Assembly: GCA_019309665.1 (NCBI GenBank)
Contig: JAFDFV010000157.1
Span: forward strand, 1-5,027
Origin: Deltaproteobacteria bacterium
GTDB taxonomy: Bacteria > Desulfobacterota > Desulfobacteria > Desulfobacterales > ETH-SRB1
Reading direction: 5' to 3'
Length of the DNA stretch: 5,027 nt
Of the stretch, positions 1 through 5,027 are shown in pieces. Positions within the stretch are counted from its first letter, which is position 1. Each line of letters begins with the position of its first letter. Below the pieces are notes generated by a model. The model made no database searches. It was not told where the DNA came from and saw nothing but the letters and a program-made list of their open reading frames with translations. The translations under genes and the position numbers were made by a program.

Positions 1-153
1 TTCATCAAAGCCCAGATAAAGAGCCAATCCACCTCCAAGTAGAAGCACTACAGGGATAGCACCGACTAAAAGCTGCAAAAACTCGTGCCACCATATTGAA
101 ATGCCAATAAGACCCAGAACAGCTCCGATGGCCCCGCCAATTAAAGTTTTCAT
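1..153 (-). CDS. Small two-helix membrane protein, N-terminal 51 residues (partial, runs off left edge)
   Basis: The minus strand has an ATG at 153 followed by 51 open codons to the window edge. The start is fixed by a strong Shine-Dalgarno site seven bases upstream. The protein begins MKTLIGGAIGAVLGLIGISI, a glycine-rich hydrophobic helix (about residues 4-20). A short segment with WWHEF (21-25) follows, then a second hydrophobic helix (about 28-47) that contains the stretch GAIPVVLLLGG, and then an acidic turn GFDE. Two short helices joined by a Trp-Trp/acidic loop suggest a small inner-membrane hairpin protein. From memory, the layout (LG-x-x-G, paired Trp, EFL, G-x-x-P, LLL-x-G) resembles MamI-type magnetosome proteins. 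Such small proteins are poorly conserved and the C-terminus is missing, so I assign no function. The reading frame and membrane nature are well supported; the family is not. It is transcribed divergently from plsB. Confidence 0.8.
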   Translation of the reverse strand, partial: MKTLIGGAIGAVLGLIGISIWWHEFLQLLVGAIPVVLLLGGGLALYLGFDE

Positions 154-160
154 AAAAATT

Positions 161-171
161 CACCCTCCTTT
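161..171 (-). promoter_or_regulatory. Strong Shine-Dalgarno site of the small membrane protein
   Basis: Read on the minus strand, AAAGGAGGGTG ends seven bases before the ATG at 153. It is near-perfect in sequence and spacing and decides the start codon. It is far better than anything found upstream of the two plus-strand genes. Confidence 0.85.
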
Positions 172-368
172 AGCTTTAAATTGATTCCTTTTGAAATTGA
201 AGTTTTTTAATAGTAAATTACACGTACTATATTCAATAAGCCCTAATTATAAAGAATATCATCTATCTACATATGATAGCATTAAGCAAATCAAGTTTTT
301 CTGGAAATAACACAACAAAGTCTGTAACGCAAGCTAAAAATTTTGTGCCTGATGCGTTTACCTTTTGA
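172..368. other. AT-rich divergent intergenic region left of the inserted element
   Basis: No credible gene is seen here. On the minus strand a perfect TATAAT lies at 251-246, correctly oriented to serve the small membrane-protein gene with a leader of about 85 bases, but no good -35 hexamer stands 16-18 bases upstream of it. A short interrupted inverted repeat CTATC-(7 nt)-GATAG lies at 263-279, just upstream of that -10 box, and could be an operator; it is short enough to be chance. A 31-codon plus-strand frame at 273-368 has no ribosome binding site and is not called. Confidence 0.35.
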
Positions 369-373
369 GTTAT
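369..373. repeat. Left copy of 5-bp target-site duplication GTTAT
   Basis: GTTAT directly abuts the outer base of the left terminal inverted repeat (which starts at 374). An identical GTTAT directly abuts the outer base of the right terminal repeat at 658-662. Identical direct repeats exactly at both ends of a perfect inverted repeat are what a cut-and-paste transposase leaves. Five bases can match by chance, but the exact placement makes that unlikely. Confidence 0.7.
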
Positions 374-393
374 CAGAAATTTGAAAACTCAAA
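374..393 (+). repeat. Left terminal inverted repeat of the MITE-like element
   Basis: CAGAAATTTGAAAACTCAAA is an exact reverse complement of 638-657. Its inner half also pairs with bases just outside the element: TTTTGAGTT at 363-371 is complementary to AACTCAAAA at 386-394, giving a local 9-bp hairpin that spans the left insertion junction. The right end lacks this extra hairpin. Confidence 0.75.
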
Positions 394-637
394 AGTAACT
401 TGTTAACAATCAGAGGTGGCGGGCATTTAAATTTAAAACGGCTGACTGTTTGAGCGTATTAGTGAGCATTAAGAAAAAAGAGGCACTTTTTGTATATTTT
501 TGTTAAAAGGATAAACTCAAGCCATAACGTTCTATTTTTCTAACTGATATTAGTACTCTTTTTTCTTTAGGCTCACTTATGCGCGAGTTTCAGACGTTCT
601 TAAATTTAAATGCCCGCTGCCTCTGGTTAATCTCATA

Positions 638-657
638 TTTGAGTTTTCAAATTTCTG
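638..657 (-). repeat. Right terminal inverted repeat of the MITE-like element
   Basis: It is the exact 20-of-20 reverse complement of 374-393, and GTTAT follows at once. It may supply the -35 box of an outward promoter toward plsB. Confidence 0.75.
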
Positions 658-665
658 GTTATAGT
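639..665 (+). promoter_or_regulatory. Possible outward promoter at the element-plsB junction
   Basis: TTGAGT at 639-644 (inside the right terminal repeat) and TATAGT at 660-665 (starting in the target duplication) resemble -35 and -10 boxes, matching four and five of six consensus bases. The spacer is 15 bases, shorter than the optimal 17, which lowers confidence. A start of transcription near 672 would leave about 80 bases of leader before the ATG at 755. Inferred from sequence only. Confidence 0.25.
658..662. repeat. Right copy of 5-bp target-site duplication GTTAT
   Basis: It is identical to 369-373 and directly adjoins the right terminal repeat. Removing one GTTAT plus the element would join 373 to 663 and restore an uninterrupted upstream region for plsB. 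Confidence 0.7.
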
Positions 666-754
666 TTTTAATATTGCATTCAAATCTTATATTTGATAAT
701 TTTAATATTTTTGAAAATATAATAAAATTACTTCACAAACAACCAAATAATATT

Positions 755-3379
755 ATGACAAGATTAATAACACAGAAATTAAGGGGTTGGATCGACAACT
801 TTCTTAAAAGGACATATAATCACTTTCTTTGCTATCTTCCGGTTAATATAGGCTTTTTTTCATCATGGATTTTGAAGCTCTTCTTTTCCGGAATAAAGCT
901 TGATAAGGAGCAGACCTCAGTTATCCGGAAGATTCCAAAAGAAAGTATAATTGTTTATGCTACCAAACATAAAAGTTATTTTAAATATTTATTTTATCAC
1001 ACACGATATAGGCAGGAAGGGCTGCCTGTTCCCGAAATAGGGCTGGATTACAGAGTGGTTATCTGGCAGCCGGTATCACGAATATTTAGGATTATTTTAG
1101 CATATCTTGATTATATTTTTTATAATAAAGCCTGGCCGCCCAATCCTTATAAAAGCGGATATATCAAACACGAGCTGATTAAGAAACGTTCGGGATTATT
1201 ATCTCTGGTTGAAAAAAAAGGTTTCTATCGCAGATTTGTAAAAGAAAAAGCAGATCCGATCCGCTATCTTATAGAAATTCAGAAATCAATAGAGCGTCCG
1301 ATTTTTATTGTTCCTCAATTAATGTTTTTCAGCACAAACCCACACCGATCTACTCCGAGTATAATTGATATCCTGTTCGGCACCGAAGAAAGGCCGGGAA
1401 AAATAAGACGTATTATAACTTTATTCAAAAAACCGGGCAATATTTTTGTGGAAATATCAGAGCCGGTTAATCTTAAAGAATTTTTAGAGCTTACTGAAAA
1501 CCGTTATCAAAGCATAGAACAGCAGTCACTTCAATTAAGGCGCTATCTTTTAGTTCAAATTAATCAACATAGAAGAAGCATCGTCGGGCCGATTCTTAAA
1601 TCAAGAGAAGAACTGAAAGAAAATATCCTGACAAATAACAGGCTTCAAAAATTTATGTACAACCATTCAAAAAAGCGCGATATCCCAATCCAAAAAGTAC
1701 ATAGAGAGGCGGATGCGTATCTTGACGAAATAGCCGCTAACTACAATATAGCTGTAATAAGAATGGCGGCAGTTGTTGTTAAATGGGTTGTAAACACCAT
1801 GTTTGAAGGTGTAACGGTCAATAATGATGTGCTTAACAGAGTAAAAAATATGTCTAAAAAAGGGCCGTTAATTCTGGTCCCCTGCCATAAAAGCCATATA
1901 GATTATCTGATTTTATCGTGTACATTACTTAATAATAATATGCCATGCCCCCATATCGCTGCCGGGAAAAATCTTTCTTTCTGGCCCCTTGGGCCATTAT
2001 TCAGACGCGGCGGTGCTTTTTTTATAAGAAGAACTTTCAGGGGGGCTGTACTTTATTCAAAAGTTTTTGCGGAATATGTAAACAAGCTTCTTGAGGAAGG
2101 TTTTAATATTGAAATGTTCATAGAAGGGGGCAGAAGCCGAACCGGCAAGTTAATCATGCCAAAGCTTGGATTACTCTCCATGCTTCTAAATGCTTATAAA
2201 AACAAATCCTGTGAGGATATGATATTTGTACCAATATTTATTGGATATGACAGGGTACTGGAGGAAAGTGCTTATTTAAATGAAATTGAGGGAGGTCAAA
2301 AAGAGCCTGAGAGCCTCCTTCATGTAATAAAGGCAGGAAGACTGCTAAAGAAAAGATATGGAAGAATTTACATTAAGTTCCATGAACCTATGTCGTTAAA
2401 GGAGCTTTTATCAGAATATGGTTCTAAAATTCAGGAGATGTCGTCAAAAGAGCAGAATGTTTTTATCCGTAATTTGGGACATAGAATCATAAATGCAATA
2501 GACAATGTCTCACTTGTAACTCCATATGCTCTTGTTGCAAGCGCTATTCTTAACTGCCCAAAAAAAAGTTTTACTTATAATTATCTGATATCTGAAATGG
2601 AAATATATATGACCTACCTGTTTTCAAAAAATGCCAAGATGGCTGATACTCTTGTGCTTGATCAGGCCAGAGCTTTCGAAAGAGTTCTGGAACATTACAC
2701 CCATAGAAAATTTATAGAAAAAATTCCAAAGAAAGATAAGAAAAGCCAAACCTCTGAAGTTATTTTTAAAGTTAATGAGAGCAAAAGACCGGTTTTAGAA
2801 TATTACAAGAATAATTGCATTTCCTTTTTTATCCCGGCGGCTTTTACAGCTTTGGCAATTTTGGAAAAAGACGCTTTTCAATTTTCAACATCCGATATTG
2901 TTTCAGGCTATACCTTTCTTCAGGAATTTTTTAAAAATGAATTTTCTTATGACGTTGACAAGACACCGGATTATTTTGTTCGTAAAAACATCAAAATATT
3001 TATTGATGATGCCATTCTAATGCCTCATTCAACTCTGCCTGATACATACAACATCACATCCGCAGGTTATAGAAAGCTTAAACTTTTTTCCAGTTTTCTT
3101 AAACCCTATTTTGAATCATATTTTATTGTATTGAACTTTTTCATGCGGTATCCAAAAGAATTTATTAATACAAAAGACCGTCTGAAAAAAGTCCAGTCAA
3201 TAGGAAATCGAATGTATAAAAGAAAGGAAATTGAAAGAAAAGAAGCTCTTTCCAAAATCAATTTCCAGAATGCCGTAGATTATTTTGTTTCTCATGGAGT
3301 AAAAAGTTCAGATAATCATGATAAAATTAAACTCTATGATGATACTATAAAAAAATACATGAGTTATCTATCACAATAG
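755..3379 (+). CDS. plsB: Glycerol-3-phosphate 1-O-acyltransferase PlsB
   Basis: PlsB transfers an acyl chain from acyl-ACP or acyl-CoA to the sn-1 position of glycerol 3-phosphate at the inner membrane, the first step of phospholipid synthesis. Counting from the ATG at 755 (874 residues), the catalytic blocks are all intact: CHKSHIDYL with H378 and D383 (HX4D), GGAFFIRRTFRG (about 419-430), FIEGGRSRTG (455-464) and FVPIFIGYD (491-499). HIAAGKNLSFWPLGPLFRR between the first two blocks is also typical of E. coli PlsB. The long N-terminal part (about 45-245) looks like a second, degenerate acyltransferase fold with HKSYFK at 72-77, where the aspartate is Lys. The C-terminal helical region (about 590-870) with EYYKNNCISFF matches PlsB. 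Length is close to E. coli PlsB (807). The frame is open from 665 and an in-frame TTG at 674 would add 27 residues. Neither start has a Shine-Dalgarno site; I prefer ATG because clear similarity begins well after it. Confidence 0.95.
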   Translation: MTRLITQKLRGWIDNFLKRTYNHFLCYLPVNIGFFSSWILKLFFSGIKLDKEQTSVIRKIPKESIIVYATKHKSYFKYLFYHTRYRQEGLPVPEIGLDYRVVIWQPVSRIFRIILAYLDYIFYNKAWPPNPYKSGYIKHELIKKRSGLLSLVEKKGFYRRFVKEKADPIRYLIEIQKSIERPIFIVPQLMFFSTNPHRSTPSIIDILFGTEERPGKIRRIITLFKKPGNIFVEISEPVNLKEFLELTENRYQSIEQQSLQLRRYLLVQINQHRRSIVGPILKSREELKENILTNNRLQKFMYNHSKKRDIPIQKVHREADAYLDEIAANYNIAVIRMAAVVVKWVVNTMFEGVTVNNDVLNRVKNMSKKGPLILVPCHKSHIDYLILSCTLLNNNMPCPHIAAGKNLSFWPLGPLFRRGGAFFIRRTFRGAVLYSKVFAEYVNKLLEEGFNIEMFIEGGRSRTGKLIMPKLGLLSMLLNAYKNKSCEDMIFVPIFIGYDRVLEESAYLNEIEGGQKEPESLLHVIKAGRLLKKRYGRIYIKFHEPMSLKELLSEYGSKIQEMSSKEQNVFIRNLGHRIINAIDNVSLVTPYALVASAILNCPKKSFTYNYLISEMEIYMTYLFSKNAKMADTLVLDQARAFERVLEHYTHRKFIEKIPKKDKKSQTSEVIFKVNESKRPVLEYYKNNCISFFIPAAFTALAILEKDAFQFSTSDIVSGYTFLQEFFKNEFSYDVDKTPDYFVRKNIKIFIDDAILMPHSTLPDTYNITSAGYRKLKLFSSFLKPYFESYFIVLNFFMRYPKEFINTKDRLKKVQSIGNRMYKRKEIERKEALSKINFQNAVDYFVSHGVKSSDNHDKIKLYDDTIKKYMSYLSQ

Positions 3380-3406
3380 CAGGGGGCAGGGAGCAGGGGG
3401 CAGGGA
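3379..3406 (+). repeat. Tandem 14-bp G-rich repeat with quadruplex potential at the plsB stop
   Basis: GCAGGGGGCAGGGA occurs twice, perfectly, at 3379-3392 and 3393-3406. The first G is the last base of the plsB TAG stop. The four G runs (five, three, five, three) are separated by loops of 2, 4 and 2 bases, which fits an intramolecular G-quadruplex on the coding strand and in the mRNA. A related tract follows to about 3424. It may act as a 3' end or pausing structure, or be merely part of an intergenic repeat. Confidence 0.65.
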
Positions 3407-3436
3407 TTGAGGGATCAGGAGGGACTGAAAAAAATG

Positions 3437-3559
3437 AACATTGAACATCGAACGTCCAACATCGAACATCGAATAATGAAATCGCTTTGCTGCGCCAGTT
3501 TATAAATTGGCAGAATTCCTTATTCAAAATTCGACGTTCAATGTTCAATGTTGGACATT
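3437..3559. repeat. Two-armed array of 7-bp units in inverted orientation (intergenic repeat)
   Basis: The left arm, 3437-3478, reads as six 7-base units: AACATTG, AACATCG, AACGTCC, AACATCG, AACATCG, AATAATG. The right arm, 3518-3559, is the same kind of array on the other strand: AATGTCC, AACATTG, AACATTG, AACGTCG, AATTTTG, AATAAGG. The arms pair in more than one register: 3454-3473 with 3537-3556 (18 of 20), or 3438-3455 with 3534-3551 (17 of 18). Between them is a near-palindrome GCCAGTTTATAAATTGGC at 3494-3511. A transcript would form a long hairpin with slipped alternatives. No solid U tract follows, so I do not call it a terminator. It resembles, from memory, an intergenic repeat that gives spurious translations such as NIEHRTSNIEHR in many environmental bacterial genomes. 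Confidence 0.7.
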
Positions 3560-3589
3560 CATCTTTTAATATGTTGGACGTTCATCTTT
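3548..3589. repeat. Direct repeat duplicating the outer edge of the right heptamer arm
   Basis: The 19 bases at 3548-3566 (ATGTTGGACATTCATCTTT) recur at 3571-3589 with a single A-to-G change, four bases apart. The second copy carries GGACGTT, another unit of the 7-bp array, so the array edge appears to have been duplicated by slippage or recombination. Confidence 0.65.
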
Positions 3590-3641
3590 CAAAACAACCC
3601 CTGAATACTTACAAAATAATTAGCGCTTATTGGACAGTTGT

Positions 3642-3676
3642 CAGGGAGCAGTAGATAGCGGAGGGCGGTAGTGGTC
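3642..3676 (+). repeat. Second G-rich tract just before the nucleotidyltransferase gene
   Basis: CAGGGAGCAG at 3642-3651 is an exact copy of ten bases from the tract beyond plsB (3387-3396), and the G-rich character continues to about 3676. It thus brackets the heptamer array on the other side. It contains GGAGG at 3660-3664, but that lies 17 bases from the ATG at 3682, too far for a normal ribosome binding site. Confidence 0.4.
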
Positions 3677-3681
3677 AATAA

Positions 3682-5027
3682 ATGAAAGCAATGATACTTG
3701 CCGCGGGTCTTGGTAGCCGGCTTCGCCCTTTTACTGCAAACACACCAAAACCTTTATTCCCTGTTGCAGGACGTCCTCTTCTGGATATCATTATTCGCAG
3801 CCTGCAAAATGCGGGTTGCGAAGCCATAATTATTAATACCCATCACTTGTATAAAAAGATAGATTCTTTCCTGTCCGGCCGGAAATATTCCATCCCGGTT
3901 TTTACCCGTTATGAACCTTTGATCCTTGGTACGGGAGGAGCTATAAAAAATGTTGCGGATTTCTGGGATGATCAGCCATTTATGGTTATAAACAGCGACA
4001 TTCTTACAGATATAGACCTTCGGGCTGTTTATGATTTTCATCTTAATCATAAATATACCGCCACCCTTGTTTTCCATGATTACAAAGAATTCAACAATGT
4101 ATTAATCAGCAAGGAAGACTTCATTAGAGGCTTTTATGAAGAGAAAAGCAATGTGAACATCGGTTATGAGAGAAAGCTTGCTTTTACAGGGATACAGGTT
4201 CTTGATCCGGAAATTTTGGATTTTATTCCGGATGGTTTATTTTCCAGCATAATTGATGCATATAGAGAATTAATATTTTCAGGCCGGCGGCTGAAAGCTT
4301 TTATTGCACAAAAACATTACTGGAAAGATATCGGAACACCTGAGAGTTACAGAGAAGCTGTTATAGATAAATTAGCACCCGAGGCATTCAAACAGGCGTG
4401 GCCTGATTTTACTTTTAAAAACACAGTGCGCGATAGAATCAAGGGGGATGGATCAGGCCGGCGATGGTACAGGGTAATAGCAGAGGAGTATTTGCCCGAC
4501 AAGGTATATGAAGTCCCATTACGAAAACTTATTATGGTTGATCACGGCATCAGTGCCCAAAGCGCAACATCCGAGGCAGACTCATTTATAGCGATTGGCC
4601 GCCATCTTTATGACCGGGGAATACCTGTACCTAAAATACATCTTTACGATAATTTTTCAGGTCTGGTATTTCTGGAAGATCTGGGCGATGTAAAACTTCA
4701 GAAACTGGTCTTAAATACTAATGACCCGGAGAAAGTTGCTTTACATTATAAAACAGTTATTGATGTTCTTATAAAGATGTCAACTTCAGGGGCGGAAGGT
4801 TTTGATATATCCTGGACATATCAAACTCCATATTACAGCAAAGAGCTTATACTTGAAAAGGAATGCCGATACTTTGTTGATGCATTTTTAAGAGGTTATC
4901 TTGGCATGGATTATTCCTTTGAAGATTTTAAAGATGAATTTGAATTACTTGCTGAGAAAACACTTAAATTCCCAGTTAATGGATTTATGCATAGAGACCT
5001 GCAATCCAGAAATATTATGTTTAAAGA
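3682..5027 (+). CDS. Fused sugar-1-phosphate nucleotidyltransferase (MurU-like) and sugar kinase (AmgK-like), partial at right edge
   Basis: 448 codons are open to the window edge. Residues 1 to about 232 are a nucleotidyltransferase: MKAMILAAGLGSRLRPFT then PKPLFPVAGRP (22-32) form the NTP-binding signature; GTGGA (83-87), NSDI with D106 as likely metal ligand, and WKDIGTP (214-220) complete the fold. After a short linker, about 240 onward is a kinase of the aminoglycoside-phosphotransferase fold: glycine loop GDGSGRRWY (255-263), LIMVDHG (283-289) without the usual lysine, FLEDLGD (330-336), and HRDLQSRN with H437, D439 and N444 as catalytic residues. The metal-binding Asp further on is outside the window. 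AmgK phosphorylates MurNAc/GlcNAc at C1 and MurU makes UDP-MurNAc in peptidoglycan recycling; in Pseudomonas they are separate neighbouring genes. Here one chain would do both steps, in the cytoplasm. Substrate is inferred; another hexose 1-phosphate is possible. ATG 3682 is chosen because MKAMILAAG is the family's typical beginning; no well-spaced Shine-Dalgarno site is seen. Confidence 0.88.
   Translation, partial: MKAMILAAGLGSRLRPFTANTPKPLFPVAGRPLLDIIIRSLQNAGCEAIIINTHHLYKKIDSFLSGRKYSIPVFTRYEPLILGTGGAIKNVADFWDDQPFMVINSDILTDIDLRAVYDFHLNHKYTATLVFHDYKEFNNVLISKEDFIRGFYEEKSNVNIGYERKLAFTGIQVLDPEILDFIPDGLFSSIIDAYRELIFSGRRLKAFIAQKHYWKDIGTPESYREAVIDKLAPEAFKQAWPDFTFKNTVRDRIKGDGSGRRWYRVIAEEYLPDKVYEVPLRKLIMVDHGISAQSATSEADSFIAIGRHLYDRGIPVPKIHLYDNFSGLVFLEDLGDVKLQKLVLNTNDPEKVALHYKTVIDVLIKMSTSGAEGFDISWTYQTPYYSKELILEKECRYFVDAFLRGYLGMDYSFEDFKDEFELLAEKTLKFPVNGFMHRDLQSRNIMFK

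Larger units (their letters stand above)
374..657. mobile_element. MITE-like non-autonomous element, 284 bp, long imperfect inverted repeat
   Basis: The ends are perfect 20-bp inverted repeats: CAGAAATTTGAAAACTCAAA at 374-393 and its complement at 638-657. Further in, 411-436 pairs with 600-625 at 24 of 26 positions; this block contains CGGGCATTTAAATTTAA. A third paired block, around AGTGAGC followed by an A-rich AAGAAAAAAGAG, lies at about 461-482 on the left and 556-577 on the right. The unpaired centre (about 483-555) is AT-rich and holds no open reading frame. Flanking GTTAT duplications complete the picture of a transposed element with no transposase of its own, presumably mobilised in trans. 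A transcript across it would fold into a long hairpin. The mobilising transposase family cannot be named from this window. An alternative reading is a large structured regulatory hairpin or REP-type element, but the duplicated target favours insertion. Confidence 0.72.

Noticed and set aside
273..368. 31-codon plus-strand frame starting ATG at 273
   Set aside because: No Shine-Dalgarno site, no recognisable composition or motif, and it lies in an AT-rich divergent promoter region. Its end just before the insertion point appears to be coincidence.
374..657. CRISPR or ncRNA gene in the large inverted repeat
   Set aside because: There are no regularly spaced direct repeats with unique spacers. 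The paired arms with exact terminal repeats and target duplication are better explained by a transposed element.
3345..3548. 67-codon minus-strand frame (starting MNIERRILNKEF)
   Set aside because: It is a translation of the heptamer inverted repeat, the G-rich tract and the end of plsB. FDVRCWTFDVQC is simply the 7-bp unit read in frame. No ribosome binding site or family resemblance.
3454..3567. Rho-independent terminator for plsB formed by the heptamer arms
   Set aside because: The stem is strong enough in principle, but the loop is long, and only CTTTTAA follows rather than a proper run of U. The A-T-rich arms also lack a GC-rich base.
3754..4077. 107-codon minus-strand frame
   Set aside because: It lies entirely opposite the nucleotidyltransferase domain, whose plus-strand frame carries conserved motifs throughout. 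It is a shadow frame.

Overview
The window looks like a piece of an AT-rich Gram-negative chromosome, most plausibly from a Desulfobacterota (Deltaproteobacteria, Desulfobacteraceae-like) bacterium. The basis is a full-length PlsB-type glycerol-3-phosphate acyltransferase, an envelope-sugar recycling enzyme, and intergenic repeats of a style I associate with that group. No rRNA or other marker is present, so the assignment is an inference.

Layout from left to right. (1) Positions 1-153, minus strand: the first 51 codons of a small, two-helix membrane protein with an excellent Shine-Dalgarno site. (2) Positions 172-673: a long gene-free stretch. Its right part is a 284-bp non-coding element (374-657) with perfect 20-bp terminal inverted repeats, long imperfectly paired arms, and a 5-bp direct repeat GTTAT on each side. 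These are the hallmarks of a MITE-like insertion. (3) Positions 755-3379, plus strand (frame open from 665, alternative TTG start at 674): plsB, with all four catalytic acyltransferase blocks. The element ends 11 bp before the alternative start and may supply part of the promoter. (4) Positions 3379-3681: an intergenic region packed with repeats. It holds a tandem G-rich repeat with quadruplex potential touching the plsB stop codon, then a two-armed array of 7-bp units in inverted orientation around a small palindrome, a partial duplication of that array, and a second G-rich tract. (5) Positions 3682-5027, plus strand, running off the right edge: one open frame joining a sugar-1-phosphate nucleotidyltransferase (MurU-like) to an anomeric sugar kinase (AmgK-like, aminoglycoside-phosphotransferase fold).

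How the genes work together. PlsB makes the first acylated intermediate of phospholipid synthesis. The kinase-nucleotidyltransferase fusion would turn a free amino sugar into a sugar 1-phosphate and then into a nucleotide sugar, as in peptidoglycan recycling. Both serve the cell envelope, but the roughly 300 bp of repeats between them argues against a tight operon. The most noteworthy items are the MITE-like element with its target duplication, the fused kinase/nucleotidyltransferase, and the heptamer inverted-repeat array. I found no defence system, CRISPR array, tRNA or rRNA.
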